DNA of 10,293 nt. Source: Bacteroidales bacterium (lineage in GTDB: Bacteria > Bacteroidota > Bacteroidia > Bacteroidales > JAOZVK01). Below are positions 1-5,445 of the stretch, piece by piece. Position numbers and translations under genes: made by a program. The stretch's first letter is position 1, and every line of letters begins with the position of its first letter. A model generated the notes under the pieces. That model searched no databases and had not been told where the DNA came from. It worked only from the letters and a program-made list of their open reading frames with translations. The stretch lies in NCBI GenBank assembly GCA_029938185.1, contig JAOZVK010000170.1, positions 1 to 10,293 on the forward strand. Reading direction: 5' to 3'.

Positions 1-87
1 ATTATTCAATGATACAATGGTACAATACTTTGATTAATAATTGATAACAGTTTTTGAATGTTAAAATTATAACCGTTTAGAGTATAA
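1..87 (+). repeat. Copy A of an ~87-base intergenic repeat
   Basis: This is one of three full-length copies in the window; the others are 311-398 and 2554-2632, and 10048-10073 is a partial copy. It begins ATTATTCAATGATACAATGG and ends with TTTAGAGTATAA. Against 2554-2632 it differs by one 8-base gap and a handful of substitutions. Its first 26 bases are identical to 10048-10073. Frame 1 reads Ile-Ile-Gln-stop at bases 1-12, exactly as the trpG end does in the copy at 2554, so an upstream gene may end here. All copies have the same orientation. Confidence 0.8.
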
Positions 88-141
88 CTAACATAATCCT
101 TAAAAATTCAAATAACTTAAAATATAAGTAGGTCGATATAT

Positions 142-165
142 AAAAACAACACTTTTGTTTTTTTT
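142..165 (+). terminator. Possible weak intrinsic terminator
   Basis: AAAAACAA (142-149) and TTGTTTTT (155-162) form an 8-base-pair stem around a 5-base loop, and the T-run continues to 165. The stem holds a single G-C pair, so it would be weak. Its place downstream of a possible gene end at base 12 fits a terminator, but in DNA this AT-rich such a match can arise by chance. Confidence 0.25.
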
Positions 166-193
166 ATTATGCTGTTTATCAAGCGTAAGCAAA

Positions 194-225
194 ATTGTTA
201 ATTATCCATTGTTCATTGTTAATTA
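194..225. repeat. Short direct repeat ATTGTTAATTA
   Basis: ATTGTTAATTA occurs at 194-204 and again at 215-225, separated by ten bases that themselves resemble the unit (CCATTGTTC). It is low-complexity spacer sequence of the kind often seen between genes in Bacteroidetes; I can assign no function. Confidence 0.5.
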
Positions 226-310
226 CTTATATATATATTTATATATATATAATAAAATAATTATTTGTAAATTTGAAAAATAAAAAGAGTATTATACTTT
301 CAATGGTTCA

Positions 311-398
311 GTTATTCAATGATATAATGGTACAATGTTTTGATTTATAACTTATAACATTTTTATAAAAGTCAAATTCTTAAGCTAATTCAGTATAA
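311..398 (+). repeat. Copy B (diverged) of the ~87-base repeat
   Basis: The first 26 bases match copy A at 24 positions. The following stretch (TTTGATTTATAACTTATAAC) is a diverged version of the middle of copy A, and the copy again ends in AGTATAA. Its length, 88 bases, is close to the 87 of copy A. It ends 47 bases before the start codon of the first cassette gene, so it may form part of that gene's upstream region. Confidence 0.6.
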
Positions 399-445
399 AC
401 AAGTTAAATTATTAACTTGATTAAGTATACATAAATAAAAAACAA

Positions 446-868
446 ATGGAAGAAACTAAAACCACACAACAAGTAAATGTTTATGATATAATAGAGGCAT
501 TCCAAAAAATACATTCAGGATTAGATGAAAAATATCTTAGCCAAGTTGAAGAACAAATGTCAATAATAATGCCTTTACCTGAAAGTGAAGTCGTTACTTT
601 GCCCGGATACAACGAATCTCAAAATAAAATGTCAATTACATTTTTTGTATCTAAACCTAAAGATGTAAAAACATCTAAGGAACATAAGTTTATGGAAACC
701 ATTACCCCACTTCTTCTAAAAAGCGATACTGATAAATTACTACGAGTTAAAAGTTGCTTAAATCATATGGAAAAAAAAGGAAAAATATATAAAATTAATG
801 GTACACACACCGATTATAGCGAAAAACTTGGTGACTATGTTTTCTATTTATTTATTTCTAAAGTTTGA
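446..868 (+). CDS. Unknown 140 aa protein, cassette copy 1
   Basis: I do not recognise this family. The protein is soluble, with no signal peptide or membrane segment. It has a charged N-terminus, a central stretch around residues 33-60 containing MPLPESEVVTLPGY, and a C-terminal part ending TDYSEKLGDYVFYLF that looks like a folded beta/alpha core. The start ATG follows an A-rich leader (AAAAAACAAATG) identical to the one before its paralogue at 1308, which supports this start. Residues 1-84 are almost the same as the paralogue, while the last ~55 residues are only about 56% identical. The HNH gene begins four bases after its stop, so the two are almost certainly co-transcribed. Function is unknown; a partner or regulator of the HNH protein is a guess from proximity only. 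Confidence 0.8.
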   Translation: MEETKTTQQVNVYDIIEAFQKIHSGLDEKYLSQVEEQMSIIMPLPESEVVTLPGYNESQNKMSITFFVSKPKDVKTSKEHKFMETITPLLLKSDTDKLLRVKSCLNHMEKKGKIYKINGTHTDYSEKLGDYVFYLFISKV

Positions 869-872
869 TACA

Positions 873-1151
873 ATGAGAAAGGAAGCACGTAGAGGTGAAT
901 GCAAAAAATGTGGTAATGTATTTTATGTTCATGCACACCATATTAAGTCTAAAGCTATTTTTGGTAAAGGTGAAAAGGTCGATTTATGCCCTAATTGTCA
1001 TACTCATTTTCACGAATACAGTAATTTGAACACCATAAATTCAGAAGATGAAAATGAAGCTGTTGAAATATGGTTTGAATGGTTAAAAAAAGTCATTATT
1101 GCATGTTTTATTGTAGGAATACTTGTGTTTGTTAATGAATTTATCAATTAA
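873..1151 (+). CDS. Small HNH-type zinc protein with C-terminal membrane helix
   Basis: This 92 aa protein has an HNH-like layout. A CxxC pair lies at residues 10/13, HAHHI at 20-24 carries the candidate catalytic histidine, and LCPNCHTHFH at 38-47 supplies the second CxxC and further histidines. In canonical HNH nucleases an Asn lies about five residues before the second cysteine pair; here Glu34 occupies that place, so catalysis is uncertain and a plain zinc-binding role is possible. Residues 74-90 (VIIACFIVGILVFVNEF) form a likely membrane helix, unusual for such a small HNH protein. I chose the ATG at 873 rather than the upstream ATG at 798. It lies just after the preceding stop codon, and the paralogue at 1735 begins with the same MRKE. 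The longer reading would be a frame-shadow of the upstream gene. Confidence 0.75.
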   Translation: MRKEARRGECKKCGNVFYVHAHHIKSKAIFGKGEKVDLCPNCHTHFHEYSNLNTINSEDENEAVEIWFEWLKKVIIACFIVGILVFVNEFIN

Positions 1152-1182
1152 ATATCTTAGCTATATATTTTCGATAAACTCC

Positions 1183-1197
1183 AACTTTGACAAAGTT
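1183..1197. repeat. Perfect 7-bp palindrome AACTTTG-A-CAAAGTT
   Basis: AACTTTG (1183-1189) is the exact reverse complement of CAAAGTT (1191-1197), with one A between. It lies 32 bases after the first HNH gene's stop, in the 156-base spacer between the two cassettes. There is no following T-run, so it is not an obvious terminator. It could be a protein-binding palindrome or the remnant of a small repeat. Confidence 0.5.
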
Positions 1198-1307
1198 AAA
1201 CCTGCAACCATTCTGAATATAGATAAACCTTTTACTTTGTTAATCAACATATTATTAGAATACATAAACAATATTAAATAGAAGACCTTTAAATAAAGAA
1301 AAAACAA

Positions 1308-1751
1308 ATGAAAGAAACTAAAACCACAAAACAAGTAAATGTTTATGATATAATAGAGGCATTCAAAAAAATACATTCAGGATTAGATGAAAAATATCTT
1401 AGCCAAGTTGAAGAACAAATGTCAATAATAATGCCTTTACCTGAAAGTGAAGTCGTTACTTTGCCCGGATACAACGAATCTCAAAATAAAATGTCAATTA
1501 CATTTTTTGTATCTAAACCTAAAGATGTAAAAACATCTAAGGAACATAAGTTTATGGAAATCATTACATCATTACTGATAAAAACTAACACAGATAAATT
1601 GATACGTCTGAACGATTGCATTAATGATTTGGAACGCTATGGCGAGAAATACGAAATAAATGGAACCATAACTGATTATAGCGATAAGTTGGGCGATTAT
1701 ACATTTTATTTGTTCATCTACAAAAAAGAAAAAAATGAGAAAAGAATCTAA
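1308..1751 (+). CDS. Unknown 147 aa protein, cassette copy 2
   Basis: Paralogue of the gene at 446. Bases 1366-1560 are identical to 504-698, and only three substitutions occur in the preceding 58 coding bases, all giving Lys here (residues 2, 8 and 20). After codon 84 the two abruptly diverge, with roughly 56% amino-acid identity, although TDYS-KLGDY-FYLFI is kept. This copy has seven extra residues (KKEKNEKRI end), which run 17 bases into the downstream HNH gene in another frame, so translation of the pair is probably coupled. No signal peptide or membrane segment is visible. Function is unknown. The conserved pairing with an HNH gene in both copies is the only contextual clue. Confidence 0.8.
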   Translation: MKETKTTKQVNVYDIIEAFKKIHSGLDEKYLSQVEEQMSIIMPLPESEVVTLPGYNESQNKMSITFFVSKPKDVKTSKEHKFMEIITSLLIKTNTDKLIRLNDCINDLERYGEKYEINGTITDYSDKLGDYTFYLFIYKKEKNEKRI

Positions 1752-1893
1752 AAGAGGTAGATGTGAAAAATGTGGTATTAATTTTTATGTACACTCACAT
1801 CATATAAAACCAAAAGCAATTTTTGGTAAAGGTGAAAAAATAGATTTGTGTCCTAATTGTCATACTCATTTTCATGAATACAGTAAAATGTAA
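1735..1893 (+). CDS. Small (52 aa) HNH-type zinc protein, cassette copy 2
   Basis: This short gene reads MRKESKRGRCEKCG from the ATG at 1735 to a TAA at 1891-1893. Over its first 50 residues it matches the HNH protein at 873 at 41 positions, including every cysteine and histidine of the motif (C10, C13, H20, H22, H23, C39, C42, H43, H45, H47). Most differences between the two genes are third-base or conservative changes, which argues that it is kept under selection. It lacks the acidic linker and membrane helix of copy 1 and stops at EYSKM, either a natural minimal form or a C-terminal truncation. Nothing resembling the lost tail lies downstream. It overlaps the preceding gene by 17 bases. 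As in copy 1, Glu34 sits where HNH nucleases usually have Asn. Confidence 0.7.
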   Translation: MRKESKRGRCEKCGINFYVHSHHIKPKAIFGKGEKIDLCPNCHTHFHEYSKM

Positions 1894-1959
1894 AAAAACT
1901 TTTGTAACAGTACTTAATAGGGTTGAACAGTCTCAGATAAAAACTAAAACCTAAAACAA

Positions 1960-2565
1960 ATGAAAAAAAAAATATTAGTATTCGACAACTACGATTCATT
2001 TACATACAACTTGGTTCATTATATTGAAGAGATTATTGATGATAAAGTTGATGTTTACAGAAACGATAAAATTAAATTAAGTGATATTGAAAAATATGAT
2101 AAGATAGTACTTTCGCCTGGACCGGGACTTCCCGAACAATCAGGAATATTAAAAGATTTGATAAGAAAATATTCCAAAACTAAAAGTATTCTTGGTGTAT
2201 GTCTTGGTATGCAGGCTATTGCCGAAGTTTTTGGTGCCAAACTACTAAACCTTGACGAGGTTTATCATGGAGTTGCTACAACTGTGGATATTCTTGATAA
2301 AAATGAAAATATATTTAATGAAATACCACAAAAAATCAGCGTAGGGCGTTATCATTCATGGGTAGTATCAAATAAAAACCTACCAAGCTGTATAAAAGTA
2401 ACATGCACAGATGACAAAGGAGAAATTATGGCTCTTAAACACGAAAAATACGATGTTAGAGGTGTGCAGTTTCACCCTGAATCAATACTTACTGAATATG
2501 GTAAAAAAATAATTAAAAATTGGATAGAAAATAATTATACTTTAAATGATACAATTATTCAATGA
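1960..2565 (+). CDS. trpG: Anthranilate synthase component II (glutamine amidotransferase)
   Basis: TrpG hydrolyses glutamine and passes ammonia to TrpE to make anthranilate from chorismate, the first committed step of tryptophan synthesis. The 201 aa length is usual for the family. Class I amidotransferase signatures are all visible: DNYDSFTYNL at 9-18, LSPGPG at 51-56, nucleophile Cys81 in GVCLGMQ, RYHS at 130-133, and His172/Glu174 in QFHPES. PabA, the folate-pathway homologue, is nearly identical in motif and can be the same protein, but the adjacent trpDCF favours TrpG. The start follows an A-rich leader (CTAAAACAAATG). The last residues Ile-Ile-Gln and the stop codon lie within the ~87-base repeat at 2554, so the C-terminus has been partly written by that element. 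trpE itself is not in the window. Confidence 0.95.
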   Translation: MKKKILVFDNYDSFTYNLVHYIEEIIDDKVDVYRNDKIKLSDIEKYDKIVLSPGPGLPEQSGILKDLIRKYSKTKSILGVCLGMQAIAEVFGAKLLNLDEVYHGVATTVDILDKNENIFNEIPQKISVGRYHSWVVSNKNLPSCIKVTCTDDKGEIMALKHEKYDVRGVQFHPESILTEYGKKIIKNWIENNYTLNDTIIQ

Positions 2566-2632
2566 TACATTGCTTTGATTAATAATTGATAACAGTTTGT
2601 TTATGTTAAAACTATAATCGTTTAGAGTATAA
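2554..2632 (+). repeat. Copy C of the ~87-base repeat, in the trpG-trpD gap
   Basis: This is nearly the same as copy A at 1-87 apart from an internal 8-base deletion (loss of the GGTACAAT part) and about five substitutions in the second half. It begins inside trpG, encodes its last two Ile residues, the Gln and the TGA, and fills nearly all of the 85-base gap before trpD. It ends 18 bases before the trpD start codon. It sits in an otherwise compact biosynthetic run and would be transcribed with it. Confidence 0.8.
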
Positions 2633-2650
2633 TAAAAAATTTAAAAATAT

Positions 2651-3640
2651 ATGAAAAAAATACTTCAAAATTTATTTGAAAAAAAATCATTATCGAAAGA
2701 TGAGGCTCAAAAAATTTTAAGCCAAATAGCTACTGGCGAATTTAATGATATACAAATAGCATCGTTTCTAACAGTTTTTTTGATGCGAAAAATTACAGTT
2801 GATGAACTTATTGGATTTAGAAATGCATTATATGAACTTTCATTGAAAATTGATTTAAGCGACTATAACTTAATTGACCTGTGTGGTACTGGCGGCGATT
2901 CAAAAAATACATTTAATATATCAACTCTATCATCGTTTGTTGTAGCTGGAACAGGCGAAAAAGTTGTTAAACACGGAAACTATGGTGTATCATCATCGTG
3001 TGGTTCGTCTAATGTGTTGGAATATCTGGGCTATGAATTTACAAATGATAAAGATATAATTCTTAAAAATATTGAGAAAACAAATATTTGCTTTCTCCAT
3101 GCACCACTATTTCATCCTACAATGAAGCGAGTAGCTTCAATTAGAAAAGCATTGGCTATGAAAACATTTTTTAATATGTTGGGACCAATGATTAATCCGG
3201 CTTCACCGAAAAATCAAATAATTGGTGTATATAGTACAGAAATTGCTGAACTTTATGACAAAATATATAAAAAAAGCGATATGAATTATGTTATTTTGCA
3301 TAGCATAGATGGTTACGATGAAATTTCATTAACCGATAGTTTTATTGTAAAATCAAACCTTGGAAGTCATGTTTTAAATTCAAAATATTTTGGTTTCGAT
3401 AAAATTGAAGAAAAAGATTTGTATGGTGGTAATACTGTTAAAGAATCAGCCGATATATTTATAAAAATTCTTGAAGGAAAAGCAACAGAAGCACAAAATA
3501 ATGTTGTTTTGGCAAATTCTGCTATAGCTATTAAATGTATTTATCCAAATATAGAAATTGGCGAATGTATTGAAAAAGCAAAAGATTCGCTATTTTCGGG
3601 AAAAGCATATCAGTCATTTAAAACACTTGTAGATAACTAA
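2651..3640 (+). CDS. trpD: Anthranilate phosphoribosyltransferase
   Basis: TrpD joins anthranilate to phosphoribosyl pyrophosphate, giving N-(5-phosphoribosyl)anthranilate. At 329 aa it is full length. The N-terminal helical domain contains FLTVFLMRKITVDEL (39-53). The PRPP-binding glycine loop is GTGGDS at 79-84, followed by TFNIST at 87-92. KHGNYGVSSSCGSSNVLE (107-124) corresponds to the family's KHGNRSVSSKSGSADVLE. The anthranilate-contacting Arg is expected in the SIRKAL segment (Arg165). DGYDEIS at 220-226 is the magnesium-binding signature region. All expected elements are present, so the enzyme is probably active. The gene is separated from trpG by the repeat at 2554 and from trpC by 26 bases, consistent with one operon. 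Confidence 0.96.
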   Translation: MKKILQNLFEKKSLSKDEAQKILSQIATGEFNDIQIASFLTVFLMRKITVDELIGFRNALYELSLKIDLSDYNLIDLCGTGGDSKNTFNISTLSSFVVAGTGEKVVKHGNYGVSSSCGSSNVLEYLGYEFTNDKDIILKNIEKTNICFLHAPLFHPTMKRVASIRKALAMKTFFNMLGPMINPASPKNQIIGVYSTEIAELYDKIYKKSDMNYVILHSIDGYDEISLTDSFIVKSNLGSHVLNSKYFGFDKIEEKDLYGGNTVKESADIFIKILEGKATEAQNNVVLANSAIAIKCIYPNIEIGECIEKAKDSLFSGKAYQSFKTLVDN

Positions 3641-3666
3641 TTAACAATTTATCATAACTATATATT

Positions 3667-4455
3667 ATGACAATACTTGATGAAATTATAGCATATAAAT
3701 ATAAGGAAGTTGAAAATAAAAAAGAAAAGGTTTCGATAAAGCAATTAGAAAGAAGCGAGTATTTCAATAGAAATTGCTACTCGTTAAAAGAGTCGTTGAT
3801 TGCTCCAAATAAAAGCGGAATAATTGCAGAATTTAAACGAAAATCGCCGTCAAAAGGTATTATTAATGATACCGAAGATGTGCAGTATATTACTAATTGT
3901 TATATTAAATCGGGGGCATCGGCATTATCAATTTTGACTGATGAAAAATATTTTGCAGGTTCTAATAAATACCTACTCGAAGCAAGAAAGCACAATCACG
4001 TACCTATTCTTAGAAAAGATTTTGTAGTTGATGAGTATCAAATATTAGAAGCAAAAGCAATTGGAGCTGATGCAATTTTATTGATAGCTTCGGCACTTAG
4101 CAAAGAAAAAATAAGTCAATTATCAAGATTAGCTAAGTCGTTAGGATTTGAAATTCTTTTTGAAATACACAACGAAAGCGAACTCGAAAAAGTAAATTAT
4201 AATGTAGATATTGTTGGAGTAAACAATAGAAATTTAAAAACTTTTAATGTTGATATTAATACCTCTGTTGAATTATCAGAAAAAATCTCGAACGATTTTA
4301 CTAAAATTTCCGAAAGTGGTATCAGCTCAGTTGATACAATAATAGAGCTAAAAAAATATGGATATAAGGGTTTTTTAATTGGCGAAAGTTTTATGAAATC
4401 ACAAAACCCTGGCGTTTCTTCTAAGGTTTTTATTGATGAATTAGGAAAACAATGA
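3667..4455 (+). CDS. trpC: Indole-3-glycerol phosphate synthase
   Basis: TrpC closes the indole ring, converting carboxyphenylamino-deoxyribulose phosphate to indole-3-glycerol phosphate with loss of CO2 and water. The 262 aa (beta/alpha)8 barrel is full length and monofunctional, not fused to TrpF. Family motifs, in order, are IIAEFKRKSPSKG (52-64, with Glu55 and Lys57), LTDEKYFAGS (90-99), ILRKDFVVDEYQ (114-125, with catalytic Lys117), FEIHNESELE (165-174, with Glu166), VGVNNRNL (183-190), ISESGIS (214-220) and the phosphate-binding FLIGESFM (236-243). Catalytic roles are assigned by analogy with the archaeal enzyme. The stop codon overlaps the trpF start as ATGA, which implies coupled translation. 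Confidence 0.96.
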   Translation: MTILDEIIAYKYKEVENKKEKVSIKQLERSEYFNRNCYSLKESLIAPNKSGIIAEFKRKSPSKGIINDTEDVQYITNCYIKSGASALSILTDEKYFAGSNKYLLEARKHNHVPILRKDFVVDEYQILEAKAIGADAILLIASALSKEKISQLSRLAKSLGFEILFEIHNESELEKVNYNVDIVGVNNRNLKTFNVDINTSVELSEKISNDFTKISESGISSVDTIIELKKYGYKGFLIGESFMKSQNPGVSSKVFIDELGKQ

Positions 4456-5075
4456 AAAATTTAAAAGTTTGTGGAATGCGAGATTTACAAAATATAAATG
4501 AGCTTGCACGTTTAGAGCCTAATTATATTGGATTTATATTCTACAATAAATCAAAACGTTATGTTGGAGAGTATTTCGACAGCAAAATTATCAAATCAAT
4601 AAAAGGTATAAAAAAAGTTGGTGTTTTTGTAAATTCTGATTTTAATTATATTATTGATAAGCATTCAAAATATAATTTAGATTATGTACAATTGCATGGA
4701 AATGAAAGTCCCGATTTTTGTAAAAAACTAAAGGCCAAAAACACAAATATTATTAAAGCTTTTAGCATTGATAATAGTTTCGATTTTTCGATTCTTGATG
4801 AATATTATTTACATTGCAATTACTTTCTATTCGATACTAAAAGTGAAAATTATGGAGGTTCGGGAATAAAATTCGATTGGTCAGTTTTAAAAAATTATGA
4901 TAATAAAAAAAAGTTTTTTCTTAGTGGAGGTATTGATATTGATGATATTGAAACTATAAAAAAATTAACAAACTTAAATATTCATGCAATTGATATAAAT
5001 AGTAAATTTGAAAAATTGTCAGGCTTAAAAGATATTGGAAAAATTGGGAAGTTTATGTCTTCTTGCTTGTTTTAA
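4452..5075 (+). CDS. trpF: Phosphoribosylanthranilate isomerase
   Basis: TrpF catalyses the Amadori rearrangement between the TrpD and TrpC steps. The 207 aa length is normal. The N-terminal KVCGMRD (5-11) carries the general-base Cys7. QLHGNES lies at 80-86. FDTKSENYGGSG at 127-138 holds the general-acid Asp128 and a loop. LSGGID (157-162) and DINSKFE (181-187) form the C-terminal phosphate site; the family usually has VDxSSGVE, so DINSKFE is a mild variant typical of this phylum. The ATGA overlap with trpC supports this start. It is the last trp gene here. The next gene is convergent, so trpB and trpA must lie elsewhere. Confidence 0.94.
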   Translation: MKNLKVCGMRDLQNINELARLEPNYIGFIFYNKSKRYVGEYFDSKIIKSIKGIKKVGVFVNSDFNYIIDKHSKYNLDYVQLHGNESPDFCKKLKAKNTNIIKAFSIDNSFDFSILDEYYLHCNYFLFDTKSENYGGSGIKFDWSVLKNYDNKKKFFLSGGIDIDDIETIKKLTNLNIHAIDINSKFEKLSGLKDIGKIGKFMSSCLF

Positions 5076-5195
5076 TAATTTTGCTTACACTTGATTATAA
5101 GGATAATATAAATACATTTTTATAGCTATATACTCAGAACTCACAAAAAGCGTCAAATTGAACAAAAATAATGGCAAATTAAAATGAAAGATTTG

Positions 5196-5305
5196 TATCG
5201 AATATAATGTAGAATATTGAATGTAGAACGTATTATACAGAATAATATTCAAAGTAATACTTTAGTTATCATAGAAATATCTTATTTTTCATTCTACATT
5301 CGATA
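5196..5305. repeat. GAATGTAGAA tandem/inverted repeat set
   Basis: TATCGAATATAATGTAGAAT (5196-5215) is followed directly by ATTGAATGTAGAA (5216-5228), two diverged copies of one unit. The reverse complement of 5291-5305 is TATCGAATGTAGAAT, a third, inverted copy. A transcript could fold the outer arms together around a loop of about 60 bases that holds two further small palindromes at 5240-5263. This resembles repetitive intergenic sequence more than a site of known function. Confidence 0.55.
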
Positions 5306-5372
5306 TATCAACATTTATGCTAATGTTCTCAGGTAAATCAATACTATTGTCAAAAAATTTTATTGATTCCAT
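5289..5372 (-). CDS. Very small possible ORF (27 aa), doubtful
   Basis: On the minus strand an ATG at 5372 opens a 27-codon frame (MESIKFFDNSIDLPENISIN, then seven more residues) ending in TGA at 5289-5291. The composition looks protein-like, but its last codons and stop fall in the GAATGTAGAA repeat. There is no clear ribosome-binding signal or homologue that I recognise. It lies 73 bases downstream of the RemB-like gene on the same strand. It may be a decayed gene end or chance. Confidence 0.15.
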   Translation of the reverse strand: MESIKFFDNSIDLPENISINVDISNVE

Positions 5373-5445
5373 TTTACAAATATTATTTATTTAAAATCTT
5401 AAAGCTATTAATATTGGTTTCTGTTGATATATAGTAAGTTGTATT

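Larger units (their letters stand above)
88..310. other. Gene-free, repeat-rich AT-rich spacer
   Basis: No convincing coding sequence is visible between the window start and base 446. This part holds a possible weak terminator (142-165), the octamer GCGTAAGC at 183-190 (the reverse complement of a motif seen in other spacers here), two direct copies of ATTGTTAATTA at 194-204 and 215-225, and an alternating A/T tract at about 229-252. I see no tRNA or structured RNA. If trpE lies just outside the window, this is the spacer between trpE and the HNH cassettes. Confidence 0.55.
5076..5445. other. Convergent spacer with repeats, no clear gene
   Basis: This 370-base stretch lies between the ends of trpF (+) and the RemB-like gene (-). 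It contains TTTTGCTTACACTTGAT at 5090-5106, sharing the GCTTAC core found in other spacers of the window. Next come a GAATGTAGAA repeat set (5196-5228, inverted at 5291-5305) and two adjacent small palindromes (5240-5250 GAATA-A-TATTC; 5251-5263 AAAGTA-A-TACTTT). A tiny possible ORF lies on the minus strand at 5289-5372. I see no strong intrinsic terminator for either flanking gene. Confidence 0.6.

Noticed and set aside
229..252. Alternating A/T tract as a replication origin or CRISPR-related repeat
   Set aside because: It is simple low-complexity sequence with no DnaA-box cluster and no regular repeat-spacer pattern. No CRISPR array is seen anywhere in the window.
798..872. Longer start for the first HNH gene (ATG at 798)
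   Set aside because: It would lie inside the preceding gene in another frame. The paralogue at 1735 starts at the same MRKE position as the ATG at 873.
1161..1376. Minus-strand frame of 71 codons
   Set aside because: It overlaps the repeat-rich spacer and the 5' part of the conserved cassette gene. Its Phe/Leu/Tyr-rich composition is what AT-rich DNA gives by chance.
1901..1925. Possible promoter before trpG (TTTG ... TAGGGTTG)
   Set aside because: One fixed position of the -7 box is wrong and the 13-base spacing is short. It is not strong enough to list.
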